From assembly GCA_013290025.1 (NCBI GenBank), contig JABCYV010000007.1:1-49650 (forward strand): DNA of 49,650 nucleotides, in the 5' to 3' direction. The notes beneath the pieces are model-generated. The model saw only the letters and a program-made list of their open reading frames with translations, was not told where the DNA came from and made no database searches. Shown here in pieces: positions 25,362 to 32,052 of the stretch. A program made the position numbers and the translations under genes. Positions within the stretch are counted from its first letter, which is position 1. The number at the start of each line of letters is the position of its first letter. The DNA is from Acidobacteriota bacterium (GTDB taxonomy: Bacteria; Acidobacteriota; Terriglobia; Terriglobales; Acidobacteriaceae).

Positions 25362-26620
25362 TGTGTTTGCCTCCTTTTCTTAGACTTCGTAGTCAAACCT
25401 TTGGCTTGGCTCTGCGTCGAGGAGTTGTAGGGCAACGCCGAGTCGAGTGCCTGGATCACTTGGTCCACGTGCTTTTCCTGGATGACGTAAGGCGGCAGGA
25501 AACGCAGCACTGTCTCCTGGGTGCGATTGATCAAGATGCCTTTTTGCAGTAATTGTGCGACTACCGCTTTTGCGGTATCGGCAGAATTGAGTTCCATGCC
25601 TAGCATCAAACCCATGCCACGAATCTCGCGGACGCAATGATGCCGGGCTTTGAGCATTTCCAGTTGTGCGCGGAAGTACTCTCCGATCGCGCGCACGTGC
25701 CTCATGAGTCCATCGAGAACTCGCAGAAACTCAATAGCTACCGCACAGGCCAGCGGGCCGCCTCCGAACGTCGTCCCGTGCATTCCGGGATGCATGCCAC
25801 TGGCTACACGATTCGTGGTAAGGATCGATCCCAACGGCAATCCCGCAGCCAGGGGCTTGGCCACAGTGACGATGTCGGGTGTTACACCGTAATGCTGATA
25901 AGCGAAATAGCGGCCGGTGCGGCCCAGTCCGCATTGGATTTCATCGAGAATCAACAGAGCTCCGGTGCGATCCGTCAGCTGCCGAGCGGTTTGCAGGAAT
26001 TCCTGGCTGAGCGGGCGAATTCCACCTTCTCCCTGGATGGTCTCCAGGCAGACAGCACATACGCTGCCGTCGAATTGCCGCTTCAGGTCCTCTGCGTCGT
26101 TGAATGCAACGAAGCCCACACCTGGAACCAGGGGCGCGAAAGGATGCCGGTATTTCTCCTGTCCAGTGGTGGCCAAAGAACCAAAAGTGCGCCCATGGAA
26201 GGAATTCTCCAGAGCTAGAAGCCGCCACTTGGCTTTGTGGCCGTTACTGTTCTGGGTGCGCGCGAAGGCGCGGGCGAGCTTGAGAGCGCCTTCCCAGGCT
26301 TCGGTACCGCTGTTACAGAAAAAGGCTTTGTCCAAACCGGAGATCTTGGTCAGTCGCTTAGCTAGTTCAGCTTGATACTCGTGAAAGAAAAGATTGGAGA
26401 CGTGAATCAGCCGACCCGCTTGCCGCTTCAGGGCAGAGCGGATCGCCGGATGTCCGTGACCGAGAGCATTCACCCCAATTCCACTCAAAAAGTCGAGGTA
26501 CCGTCTGCCCTCTGAATCCCAGAGATACACTCCACGCCCACGGGTAAACATCACCCGCTGACGATCGTACGTAGGAAGCAACAGCTTCGATTCCGAGCGA
26601 ATAACGGAAGCGAGATTCAT
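25358..26620 (-). CDS. argD: acetylornithine aminotransferase
   Basis: A PLP-dependent class-III transaminase that converts N-acetylglutamate semialdehyde to N-acetylornithine. The 420-aa protein shows GVYLWDSEGRRYLDFLSGIG, CNSGTEAWEGALKLAR, LILDEIQCGLGRTG and the PLP lysine in VTVAKPLAAGLPLG. The ATG at 26620 overlaps the argB stop as ATGA; an upstream start at 26644 would only add eight residues from within argB. The C-terminal tail is Lys-rich and looks unstructured. argF overlaps its stop. Confidence 0.93.
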   Translation of the reverse strand: MNLASVIRSESKLLLPTYDRQRVMFTRGRGVYLWDSEGRRYLDFLSGIGVNALGHGHPAIRSALKRQAGRLIHVSNLFFHEYQAELAKRLTKISGLDKAFFCNSGTEAWEGALKLARAFARTQNSNGHKAKWRLLALENSFHGRTFGSLATTGQEKYRHPFAPLVPGVGFVAFNDAEDLKRQFDGSVCAVCLETIQGEGGIRPLSQEFLQTARQLTDRTGALLILDEIQCGLGRTGRYFAYQHYGVTPDIVTVAKPLAAGLPLGSILTTNRVASGMHPGMHGTTFGGGPLACAVAIEFLRVLDGLMRHVRAIGEYFRAQLEMLKARHHCVREIRGMGLMLGMELNSADTAKAVVAQLLQKGILINRTQETVLRFLPPYVIQEKHVDQVIQALDSALPYNSSTQSQAKGLTTKSKKRRQTH

Positions 26621-27402
26621 ACCCCGATCACCTCCGTGCCGCAATCGAGCTTGGCGAAATAAAACTGCGGCAGGATTTCGACCTGGGTCGCAGGAAGAAT
26701 CCGCACTCTACCCACTCCCTTCCTGAGCGCATGGCTGCAAGCTTCGAGCTTAGGCAGCATGCCACCGGCGATCACCGAATCTTCGACCATCGCGGGAACG
26801 TCCTTGGTACTCAGCCACGGAATAACGGAACCTTCGGCATTCTTCACGCCCGCCACATCAGTGAGGAAGATCAAACTGTCGGCACGGCAGGCCACAGCGC
26901 AGGCGGCAGCCATTTGATCGGCATTCACGTTGTAGTATTCCCCGTCGGAACCCAATGCCACGGATGACAAAACTGGAATTCCACCTTCAGCCCAAATAGC
27001 TTCCAACCAGCGCGGTTCTACCGAACAAATTTCACCTACAAAGCCCAGGTCGTAACCCGAAGTCTGTTTCTTGCGGGCACGAAAAGCCATGCCATCCCCA
27101 CCGCAGAGACCCACCGCAGAGTTGCCAGCGGCCATGATCGCAGCCACCAGACTCTTGTTTACGATTCCCGCCAGCACCATCAGAGCAACGTCACGGGTTT
27201 CAGCATCGGTGACGCGCAAACCATTTACGAAGTCGCTCGTCTTGCCTAGCAGCTTAAGCGTTCGAGTGAGCGCGGGTCCGCCGCCATGGACCACGGCGAT
27301 TCGGTGGCCATCCCGCGCCAGCTCGACGATGGCATGGGCGCACTTGTGCATAGTCGGCTTGTTTTCAAGCGCGGCGCCCCCGACCTTGATCACAATCTTC
27401 AC
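26617..27402 (-). CDS. argB: acetylglutamate kinase
   Basis: ArgB phosphorylates N-acetylglutamate. The 261-aa protein has the amino-acid kinase fold: KVGGAAL at the N-terminus, VVHGGGPALTR, and NVNADQMAAA near the C-terminal half. The GTG at 27402 is chosen because AGGAAGGA lies five nt upstream and the codon overlaps the argC stop as GTGA (27399-27402). Eight more codons are open upstream without a ribosome binding site. It lacks the N-terminal helix of arginine-inhibited hexameric kinases, so feedback inhibition by arginine is not expected; this is an inference. Confidence 0.94.
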   Translation of the reverse strand: MKIVIKVGGAALENKPTMHKCAHAIVELARDGHRIAVVHGGGPALTRTLKLLGKTSDFVNGLRVTDAETRDVALMVLAGIVNKSLVAAIMAAGNSAVGLCGGDGMAFRARKKQTSGYDLGFVGEICSVEPRWLEAIWAEGGIPVLSSVALGSDGEYYNVNADQMAAACAVACRADSLIFLTDVAGVKNAEGSVIPWLSTKDVPAMVEDSVIAGGMLPKLEACSHALRKGVGRVRILPATQVEILPQFYFAKLDCGTEVIGV

Positions 27403-28475
27403 TGCAATCCTTCCTCTTCGTTCCACCCATACATCAGGTTCATGTTCTGCACCGCCTGCCCCGCCGCCCCTTTGAGCAGGTTATCCACACAAGACACCAG
27501 CACCAGACGACGTCCGTCTTCCGCCAAACAGAAACCGAGGTCGCAGTAATTGGTGTGCAGGGAAAATTGAATCTGTGGCAGCTGTGGCGTAGCGAACACG
27601 CGCACCCACCGCTTGCCGTGATAGAAATCGCGGAAGCAAGCTTCCACTTCGGCAGGCTTCATCTCGCGATTCAGATATACGTAGACGGTCGACAGAATTC
27701 CTCGTGGGATAGGCAGCAGGTGTGGAGTAAAGATGAACTGATTGGCATCCAGTTTCAACTGCTCGATGATCTCTCCGACGTGGCGGTGACTGAACACCGA
27801 ATAGGCGGAGAAATTGTCAGCCACAGAAACGAAGTGAGTGCGCGAGGTCGGCTCCTTCCCTGCCCCGGAAACGCCCGACTTTGAATCCGAAATGATTCCC
27901 CGCTCGCGATCAACGACTTCCGCACTCAACAACGGCGCCAACGCCAGGATCACCGAAGTCGCATAGCACCCGGGATTAGCCACCAGGGTTGCATTTGGGA
28001 TGCGGTCGCAATTCAACTCGGGAAGACCATAGACCGCTTTCTCCGTCAGTTCGGCGGCGGTGAGCGAGTCAGTGTCCTGGAAACCGTATACGGCGCGGTG
28101 TTGAGCCTGCTTAAGCCGCCACGCACCGCTAAGATCAATCACGCGAATTCCCTGCGCAATCGCTTCCGGCACGAGCGCTCGCGATGTGTCGTGAGGAGTT
28201 GCCAGAAACAGCAATTCCACATTCTGCTGTTGCAACGCTGCCCAGGAAAATGGCTGGATCGGGTAACCGCCGTTCCCGGAAAGGACTGGAAAGATTTCGG
28301 CGAGATTGATCGAGCCATTATTTGCAAAGCCATTATGTGGCGATTCATCGCCTCCCTCCGTTCGCCGCAGCATCAATGGCGTTTCCAGATGAGGGTGCCG
28401 CAAGAGCAGTCGCGCCAGTTCAAGGCCGGAATAGCCGGTGGCACCCACAATTGCGGTTTTGAGCTTAGCCGGCAT
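27399..28475 (-). CDS. argC: N-acetyl-gamma-glutamyl-phosphate reductase
   Basis: ArgC reduces N-acetylglutamyl phosphate with NADPH to the semialdehyde. The 358-aa protein has the N-terminal nucleotide-binding motif VGATGYSGLELARLL, and the catalytic cysteine in VANPGCYATSVILAL. The motif SGVSGAGKEPTSRTHF is also typical. The ATG shares one base with the argR stop (TGATG), so translation is probably coupled to argR. The length is normal for the family. Confidence 0.95.
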   Translation of the reverse strand: MPAKLKTAIVGATGYSGLELARLLLRHPHLETPLMLRRTEGGDESPHNGFANNGSINLAEIFPVLSGNGGYPIQPFSWAALQQQNVELLFLATPHDTSRALVPEAIAQGIRVIDLSGAWRLKQAQHRAVYGFQDTDSLTAAELTEKAVYGLPELNCDRIPNATLVANPGCYATSVILALAPLLSAEVVDRERGIISDSKSGVSGAGKEPTSRTHFVSVADNFSAYSVFSHRHVGEIIEQLKLDANQFIFTPHLLPIPRGILSTVYVYLNREMKPAEVEACFRDFYHGKRWVRVFATPQLPQIQFSLHTNYCDLGFCLAEDGRRLVLVSCVDNLLKGAAGQAVQNMNLMYGWNEEEGLQ

Positions 28476-28918
28476 CAGGCGAGCATCTCTTGAGTTCGGG
28501 TAGCGAGCCGGTTGGCGGCCTTCTTGTCAGGGCAAACGATCAAGATGGTGTCATCTCCTGCAATCGTGCCTACGGACTCCGGCCAGTTCTCGTCGTCCAA
28601 AGCGGCGGCCACGGGTTGCGCACTACCAACCGTAGTCTTGATCACAAGCAGGTTCTGCGCAGGCCGCACCCCGAGCACGAACTCGCGCACCAGCCGCGAA
28701 ACTGAAGGCAAAGCTGGCTCGGTTGAGGCATCACCCTGCGACAGGGCGTAGCCCCTCCCCGTCTTCACCAGACCGAGATCACGGATGTCGCGTGAGAGCG
28801 TCGCCTGCCCGACCTTCAGCCCGCGCTTACGCAGAGCGCGTTGCAGATCCTCCTGGCTGGGGACAGGACCCTGGTACAGCAATTCAAGAATGGCTTTCTG
28901 GCGCAAGGGCTTACTCAT
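28475..28918 (-). CDS. argR: arginine repressor ArgR
   Basis: ArgR is a hexameric regulator that binds ARG boxes when loaded with arginine. The 147-aa protein has the winged-helix domain (GQATLSRDIRDLGLVK) and the C-terminal oligomerisation/arginine-binding domain with GTIAGDDTILIV. It is the first gene of the operon, so the repressor sits under its own control. There is no Shine-Dalgarno sequence before the ATG; the 30 or so nt upstream are instead filled by two ARG-box-like palindromes. Translation may be leaderless-like or SD-independent. Confidence 0.95.
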   Translation of the reverse strand: MSKPLRQKAILELLYQGPVPSQEDLQRALRKRGLKVGQATLSRDIRDLGLVKTGRGYALSQGDASTEPALPSVSRLVREFVLGVRPAQNLLVIKTTVGSAQPVAAALDDENWPESVGTIAGDDTILIVCPDKKAANRLATRTQEMLA

Positions 28919-28920
28919 AA

Positions 28921-28954
28921 TGCATATATATTCAACATACTGAATACTTATGCA
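28921..28954. promoter_or_regulatory. pair of ARG boxes (ArgR operators)
   Basis: Two palindromes match the ARG-box core TGAAT-N4-ATTCA with one mismatch each: TGCAT-ATAT-ATTCA (28921-28934) and TGAAT-ACTT-ATGCA (28941-28954). Their centres are 20 bp apart, nearly two helical turns, close to the 21-bp spacing of tandem E. coli ARG boxes. They lie between the argR start codon and the candidate -10 element. ArgR bound here would block transcription of its own operon. Confidence 0.75.
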
Positions 28955-28957
28955 TCC

Positions 28958-28985
28958 ATGGTAATGGATCGGTGATCGGTGTCAA
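28958..28985 (-). promoter_or_regulatory. candidate promoter of the arginine operon
   Basis: On the minus strand, a perfect -35 TTGACA (28980-28985) is followed after 16 nt by TACCAT (28958-28963, 4/6 match). The predicted start falls at about 28951, right at the first ARG box, giving a 5' leader of about 33 nt. The gap to lysC has no visible terminator, so some read-through from lysC is possible. Confidence 0.5.
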
Positions 28986-29037
28986 GCAGAAAGTTGGTGG
29001 GAGAGTTATCAACCGGGGCAGTCAGCTTTGCCAGAGC

Positions 29038-30501
29038 CTAGGACCACACATCACCTGCTTGACACATGGCCCGAGACTGGAAAGTGGCCGTAGGAACCTC
29101 GGACGATGGAAATAACAAATGATGCAGCCGGCGCACCGACTCGTCGGCGTGTGCTTCATCCACCAGAAAGCTGAGACTGCGCTCGGAGGCACCCTGGCAG
29201 ATCATGCGGGTTTCGACATCGGAGACTGCACGAAATACCTGGCTGGCAATCTCTGGTTGCCGCCGAATCTTTTCTCCAACCAGACAAACCAGCGCCTTAT
29301 GATTCTCCCAGCGCAGGTTCGCCATTCCCTTGAGTTCGGCGGCAATGGCGGGAAGGGCTCCAGTCGAGGTCACCAGTAGAGACAAGCCGCCGGGCGATGC
29401 AGAAAGCAGGTCTAGCGTCTGCTGGTGGCGCTCAAATACGTCGCAGACCTCACGCAGCAACTCGGGAGCGAGCCAGCGCACGGGCTCGACGTCAACCACG
29501 GCAATCCTGCGTTTGACGGTAATCGCCTTTACCCGGCCCTCTCCACCGGAGTAGGCCCGGATTTCCGTACCTTCGCAGCCATGATTTCGTGAATTCAGCA
29601 CCCAGACCGGAATATCGTGGCGCATAGCCGGCAGCAACGTCGCGGGATGGAGCACCTTGGCGCCGAAGTACGCGAGTTCAGCCGCCTCATCAAAGCTCAG
29701 CCTGGGCACGCGGCGAGCGTCCGAACAAATCACGGGATCCGTGGTCATGACGCCATCCACGTCAGTCCAGATTTCAATCCGGGTTGCGCGCAGTGCCGCG
29801 CCGACGATTGCAGCGCTGAAGTCCGATCCACCACGTCCTAGAGTGGTTGGGACGCCGTCCCTGGTCGAGCCCACAAAGCCGCCAAGGACGGGGATGCTGC
29901 CGGATTCAAGCAGCGGAAGAAGCGCGGCCTTCAGGCGCTGGTTGGTCTCATCCCACAAGGGCGTGGCCCGGGTGTGCGCGGCATCGGTGATAATGCACTG
30001 TTTCGCATCCAACAGGACCGCATCCAATCCGTCTTTCCACAGTACAGCCTGAACAATCCGGCTGGAAAGCGCTTCTCCCCTGCCCAACAAGTTATCTTGC
30101 GCACGAGGACTGAATTGTCCTTCGGCCGCGATGCTACATAGAGCCTCGTCCAGCGCCTGGAATTCACCTTCCAAATCATTTCGCAAGCGGTCGTAGTTCT
30201 CTCTCTCGAGAAGCTCTGCGGCGATCTGTTCGTGACGTTGCCGGAGACGCTGGACAGCCTCGAGGACAACTTCACGGTCGCCCTCTGCGGCAGCCAGGCC
30301 AGCGGCGAATAACTGGTCAGTAACTTTGGCCAGAGCGCTCACTACAACGACTGGTTTTTGTCGGAGCCGCTCTTTCACAAGTTGACTCACGCGGCGAATA
30401 GCAGATGCGTCCTCGACCGAGGTCCCACCGAATTTCATCACGATACTGTCACTCCGTTGCTGGGCGGCGGCACTTCTGTCTCCACACAATAAGGCATTCA
30501 T
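29038..30501 (-). CDS. lysC: aspartate kinase
   Basis: This enzyme phosphorylates aspartate, the entry step to lysine, threonine, methionine and isoleucine. The 487-aa protein has the kinase motif VMKFGGTSVEDASAI, GRGGSDFSAA and WTDVDGVMTTDPV, then a C-terminal part long enough for the tandem ACT domains that give feedback control. It is a monofunctional aspartokinase; there is no fused homoserine dehydrogenase. AAAGGGAG lies seven nt before the ATG. The gene is preceded by a terminator hairpin and a leader peptide rich in Thr/Ile/Met (30524-30708), which suggests transcription attenuation. Confidence 0.95.
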   Translation of the reverse strand: MNALLCGDRSAAAQQRSDSIVMKFGGTSVEDASAIRRVSQLVKERLRQKPVVVVSALAKVTDQLFAAGLAAAEGDREVVLEAVQRLRQRHEQIAAELLERENYDRLRNDLEGEFQALDEALCSIAAEGQFSPRAQDNLLGRGEALSSRIVQAVLWKDGLDAVLLDAKQCIITDAAHTRATPLWDETNQRLKAALLPLLESGSIPVLGGFVGSTRDGVPTTLGRGGSDFSAAIVGAALRATRIEIWTDVDGVMTTDPVICSDARRVPRLSFDEAAELAYFGAKVLHPATLLPAMRHDIPVWVLNSRNHGCEGTEIRAYSGGEGRVKAITVKRRIAVVDVEPVRWLAPELLREVCDVFERHQQTLDLLSASPGGLSLLVTSTGALPAIAAELKGMANLRWENHKALVCLVGEKIRRQPEIASQVFRAVSDVETRMICQGASERSLSFLVDEAHADESVRRLHHLLFPSSEVPTATFQSRAMCQAGDVWS

Positions 30502-30523
30502 CGATTTGCTCCCTTTGGTCCGG

Positions 30524-30563
30524 AAAATAGAAAACCCACCTGCCAGTTGCTTCTGGCGGTGGG
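30524..30563 (-). terminator. attenuator terminator of lysC
   Basis: On the minus strand, CCCACCGCCAG pairs with CTGGC-A-GGTGGG (one bulged A, 6-nt loop) and a U-rich tract TTTTCTATTTT follows. It ends 22 nt before the lysC ATG. Alternative pairings involve the leader: segment 1 (30673-30680) with segment 2 (30614-30621), 8 bp with one G-U; segment 2 (30612-30621) with segment 3 (30550-30559), 9 of 10 bp. Segment 3 is the inner part of the 5' arm of the terminator plus its loop. The 2:3 helix would prevent termination. Confidence 0.75.
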
Positions 30564-30597
30564 TCTTGTTGGCTGTTAGATCTATGTGTTTCTCAGC

Positions 30598-30708
30598 TCA
30601 CCAGACGTCCTCCCCCAGAAGACACATAATTCGTGTCGACATGGCTGTGCCTATCGATGTAATTCGCTTAGCCTTCCGGGAATTTGAGGTCATGGCTGCT
30701 CGAGACAT
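30598..30708 (-). CDS. putative lysC leader peptide (36 aa, Thr/Ile/Met-rich)
   Basis: The ORF stands between the small gene at 30724 and the lysC terminator. Codons 14-28 read KRITSIGTAMSTRIM; nine of these 15 residues (K, I, T, M) derive from aspartate, and the block recalls the KRIST start of E. coli thrL. A ribosome slowed at the early Lys/Ile/Thr codons would cover segment 1 and free segment 2 to form the antiterminator with the 5' arm of the terminator. An in-frame ATG at 30693 is another possible start. No strong ribosome binding site or promoter is visible just upstream. No experimental counterpart is known to me. Confidence 0.55.
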   Translation of the reverse strand: MSRAAMTSNSRKAKRITSIGTAMSTRIMCLLGEDVW

Positions 30709-30723
30709 AGCCCGTTTCAAAAT

Positions 30724-30897
30724 TTAGTTGTGCTGCTCCCGGCCCAATCTCGGTTCCGGGCTGTCCGATTTTAGTCCGTGTTCGAAGAATTCAACCAGGC
30801 GATCAACCAACCTACGCCGGCCACCGATAACGTGTAGCCCGCTTTCGTGCTGGTGTTCTTCGAGGATTTTGTTCAAGCTATTTTCCAATTCGTTCAT
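30724..30897 (-). CDS. small hypothetical protein (57 aa)
   Basis: The ORF has a good ribosome binding site, GAGGGG, six nt before the ATG. It encodes a soluble, mostly helical protein of charged composition (MNELENSLNKILEEHQHESG, then RRRLVDRLVEFFEHGLKS). It ends 15 nt before the lysC leader peptide and is on the same strand, so it may be part of the lysC transcript. I do not recognise a family. A longer plus-strand frame overlaps it but lacks coding character. Confidence 0.45.
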   Translation of the reverse strand: MNELENSLNKILEEHQHESGLHVIGGRRRLVDRLVEFFEHGLKSDSPEPRLGREQHN

Positions 30898-31087
30898 ACG
30901 ACACCCCTCAGTCGGTTGGAATTCTGTTAATAACCGCGGCCACTCACGGGGCTAAAGTGCCCTCTGAGGTCGTACTCAAAGTTACCAATTTCCGGAGCGG
31001 AACAGAAATTTGAAATTGCGATTGGTCGCATCAACAAATCAGATAGGCACTAAGCAGTCCTGATTTTCCAGTGCGACTGAAGGCTAT

Positions 31088-31978
31088 TCATTTAGAGACC
31101 GCCGCGAGTTGCCGGACGGTAGCGATAAATGTATTCGTCGCTCGGGTCAGAGTCCGATCTCGGCGGTAAGCAAGCCCCAGCTCACGCCACAATTCCTCGT
31201 CCTGGACAGGAATCAGTTTCACGCGCCCCGCCAATACCTGATCGCGAGCAAAGCTGGCGCTTATCAAAGACACTCCAAGTCCGGCGGCCACAAAGCTCTT
31301 TATCATGCCCACGCTAGGCAACTCCATGCGGATTTGCAGTTGCGAAGCATAGGGGCGAAACAATTTGTCCATCACCCGGCGACTAAAACCGGTCTTGGGC
31401 AGCAGCAGGGGATGCTTGACAATTTCGCTGACCGGAGCAACATCGAGCTTAGCCAAAGGATTCTGCGGACTCACCATCACCATGAGCTGATCGCGAAAGA
31501 TGGGATGCGCCTTCAGGCTGGGGGACTTGACCGGCAGAGTCACGATTCCGACGTCGATGGTGCCGTTCTCCAGTTTCTCCACAATCTTGTAACTGAAGTT
31601 ACGGTAGATGCTGATCTGTACTCCCGGATAGAGATGGCAAAACTTGGCGAAAACATCAGGCAAAACGTACAAGCAGGTTGCTTCGTTGGCGCCGATCACA
31701 AGAGTACCGCGAGGAGTGCTGCCCTGATCGGCCACGGCGAGCAGGGATTCGTCCCGCAGCTGCAGTAGGCGCTCTGCATAAGCAAATAGCACCCTGCCAG
31801 CGGGAGTCAGGGACACATCTTTTCCGGAGCGGTCCAGCAACCGGTCTCCGTATTCCTGCTCCATTTGCCGGATCTGCGCGCTCACCGCCGACTGCGAACG
31901 GAAAACTTTCTGCCCGGCGCGCGAAAAGCTGCCGAGTTTCGCCACTTCCAGGAACGTTACTAGCTGGTCGAAGTCCAT
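31088..31978 (-). CDS. LysR-family transcriptional regulator
   Basis: The 296-aa protein has a standard LysR architecture: an N-terminal winged HTH (FLEVAKLGSFSRAGQKVFRS, QSAVSAQIRQMEQEYG) and a substrate-binding effector domain from about residue 90 (GTLVIGANEATCLYVLPDVF). The effector is not predictable from sequence. The HTH-proximal part looks like the CysL/CbbR-type group. It lies on the same strand between gltB and the lysC unit, with 74 nt to the gltB end. A role in nitrogen, sulfur or amino-acid control is suggested only by these neighbours. Confidence 0.92.
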   Translation of the reverse strand: MDFDQLVTFLEVAKLGSFSRAGQKVFRSQSAVSAQIRQMEQEYGDRLLDRSGKDVSLTPAGRVLFAYAERLLQLRDESLLAVADQGSTPRGTLVIGANEATCLYVLPDVFAKFCHLYPGVQISIYRNFSYKIVEKLENGTIDVGIVTLPVKSPSLKAHPIFRDQLMVMVSPQNPLAKLDVAPVSEIVKHPLLLPKTGFSRRVMDKLFRPYASQLQIRMELPSVGMIKSFVAAGLGVSLISASFARDQVLAGRVKLIPVQDEELWRELGLAYRRDRTLTRATNTFIATVRQLAAVSK

Positions 31979-32052
31979 CGATTGTGCGTGATTATAGCGG
32001 AGAACAGAAACCTATTACGGGCACAGTGAACATTCTGGCGCCATTGTGTTGT

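Noticed and set aside
30502-30720. Lysine riboswitch before lysC
   Set aside because: The conserved core of lysine riboswitches is not found; a leader peptide with competing helices explains the terminator better.
30728-30955. 75-aa plus-strand ORF
   Set aside because: The minus-strand ORF in the same place has a proper ribosome binding site and a protein-like composition; the plus frame is Ser/Arg/Pro-rich noise.
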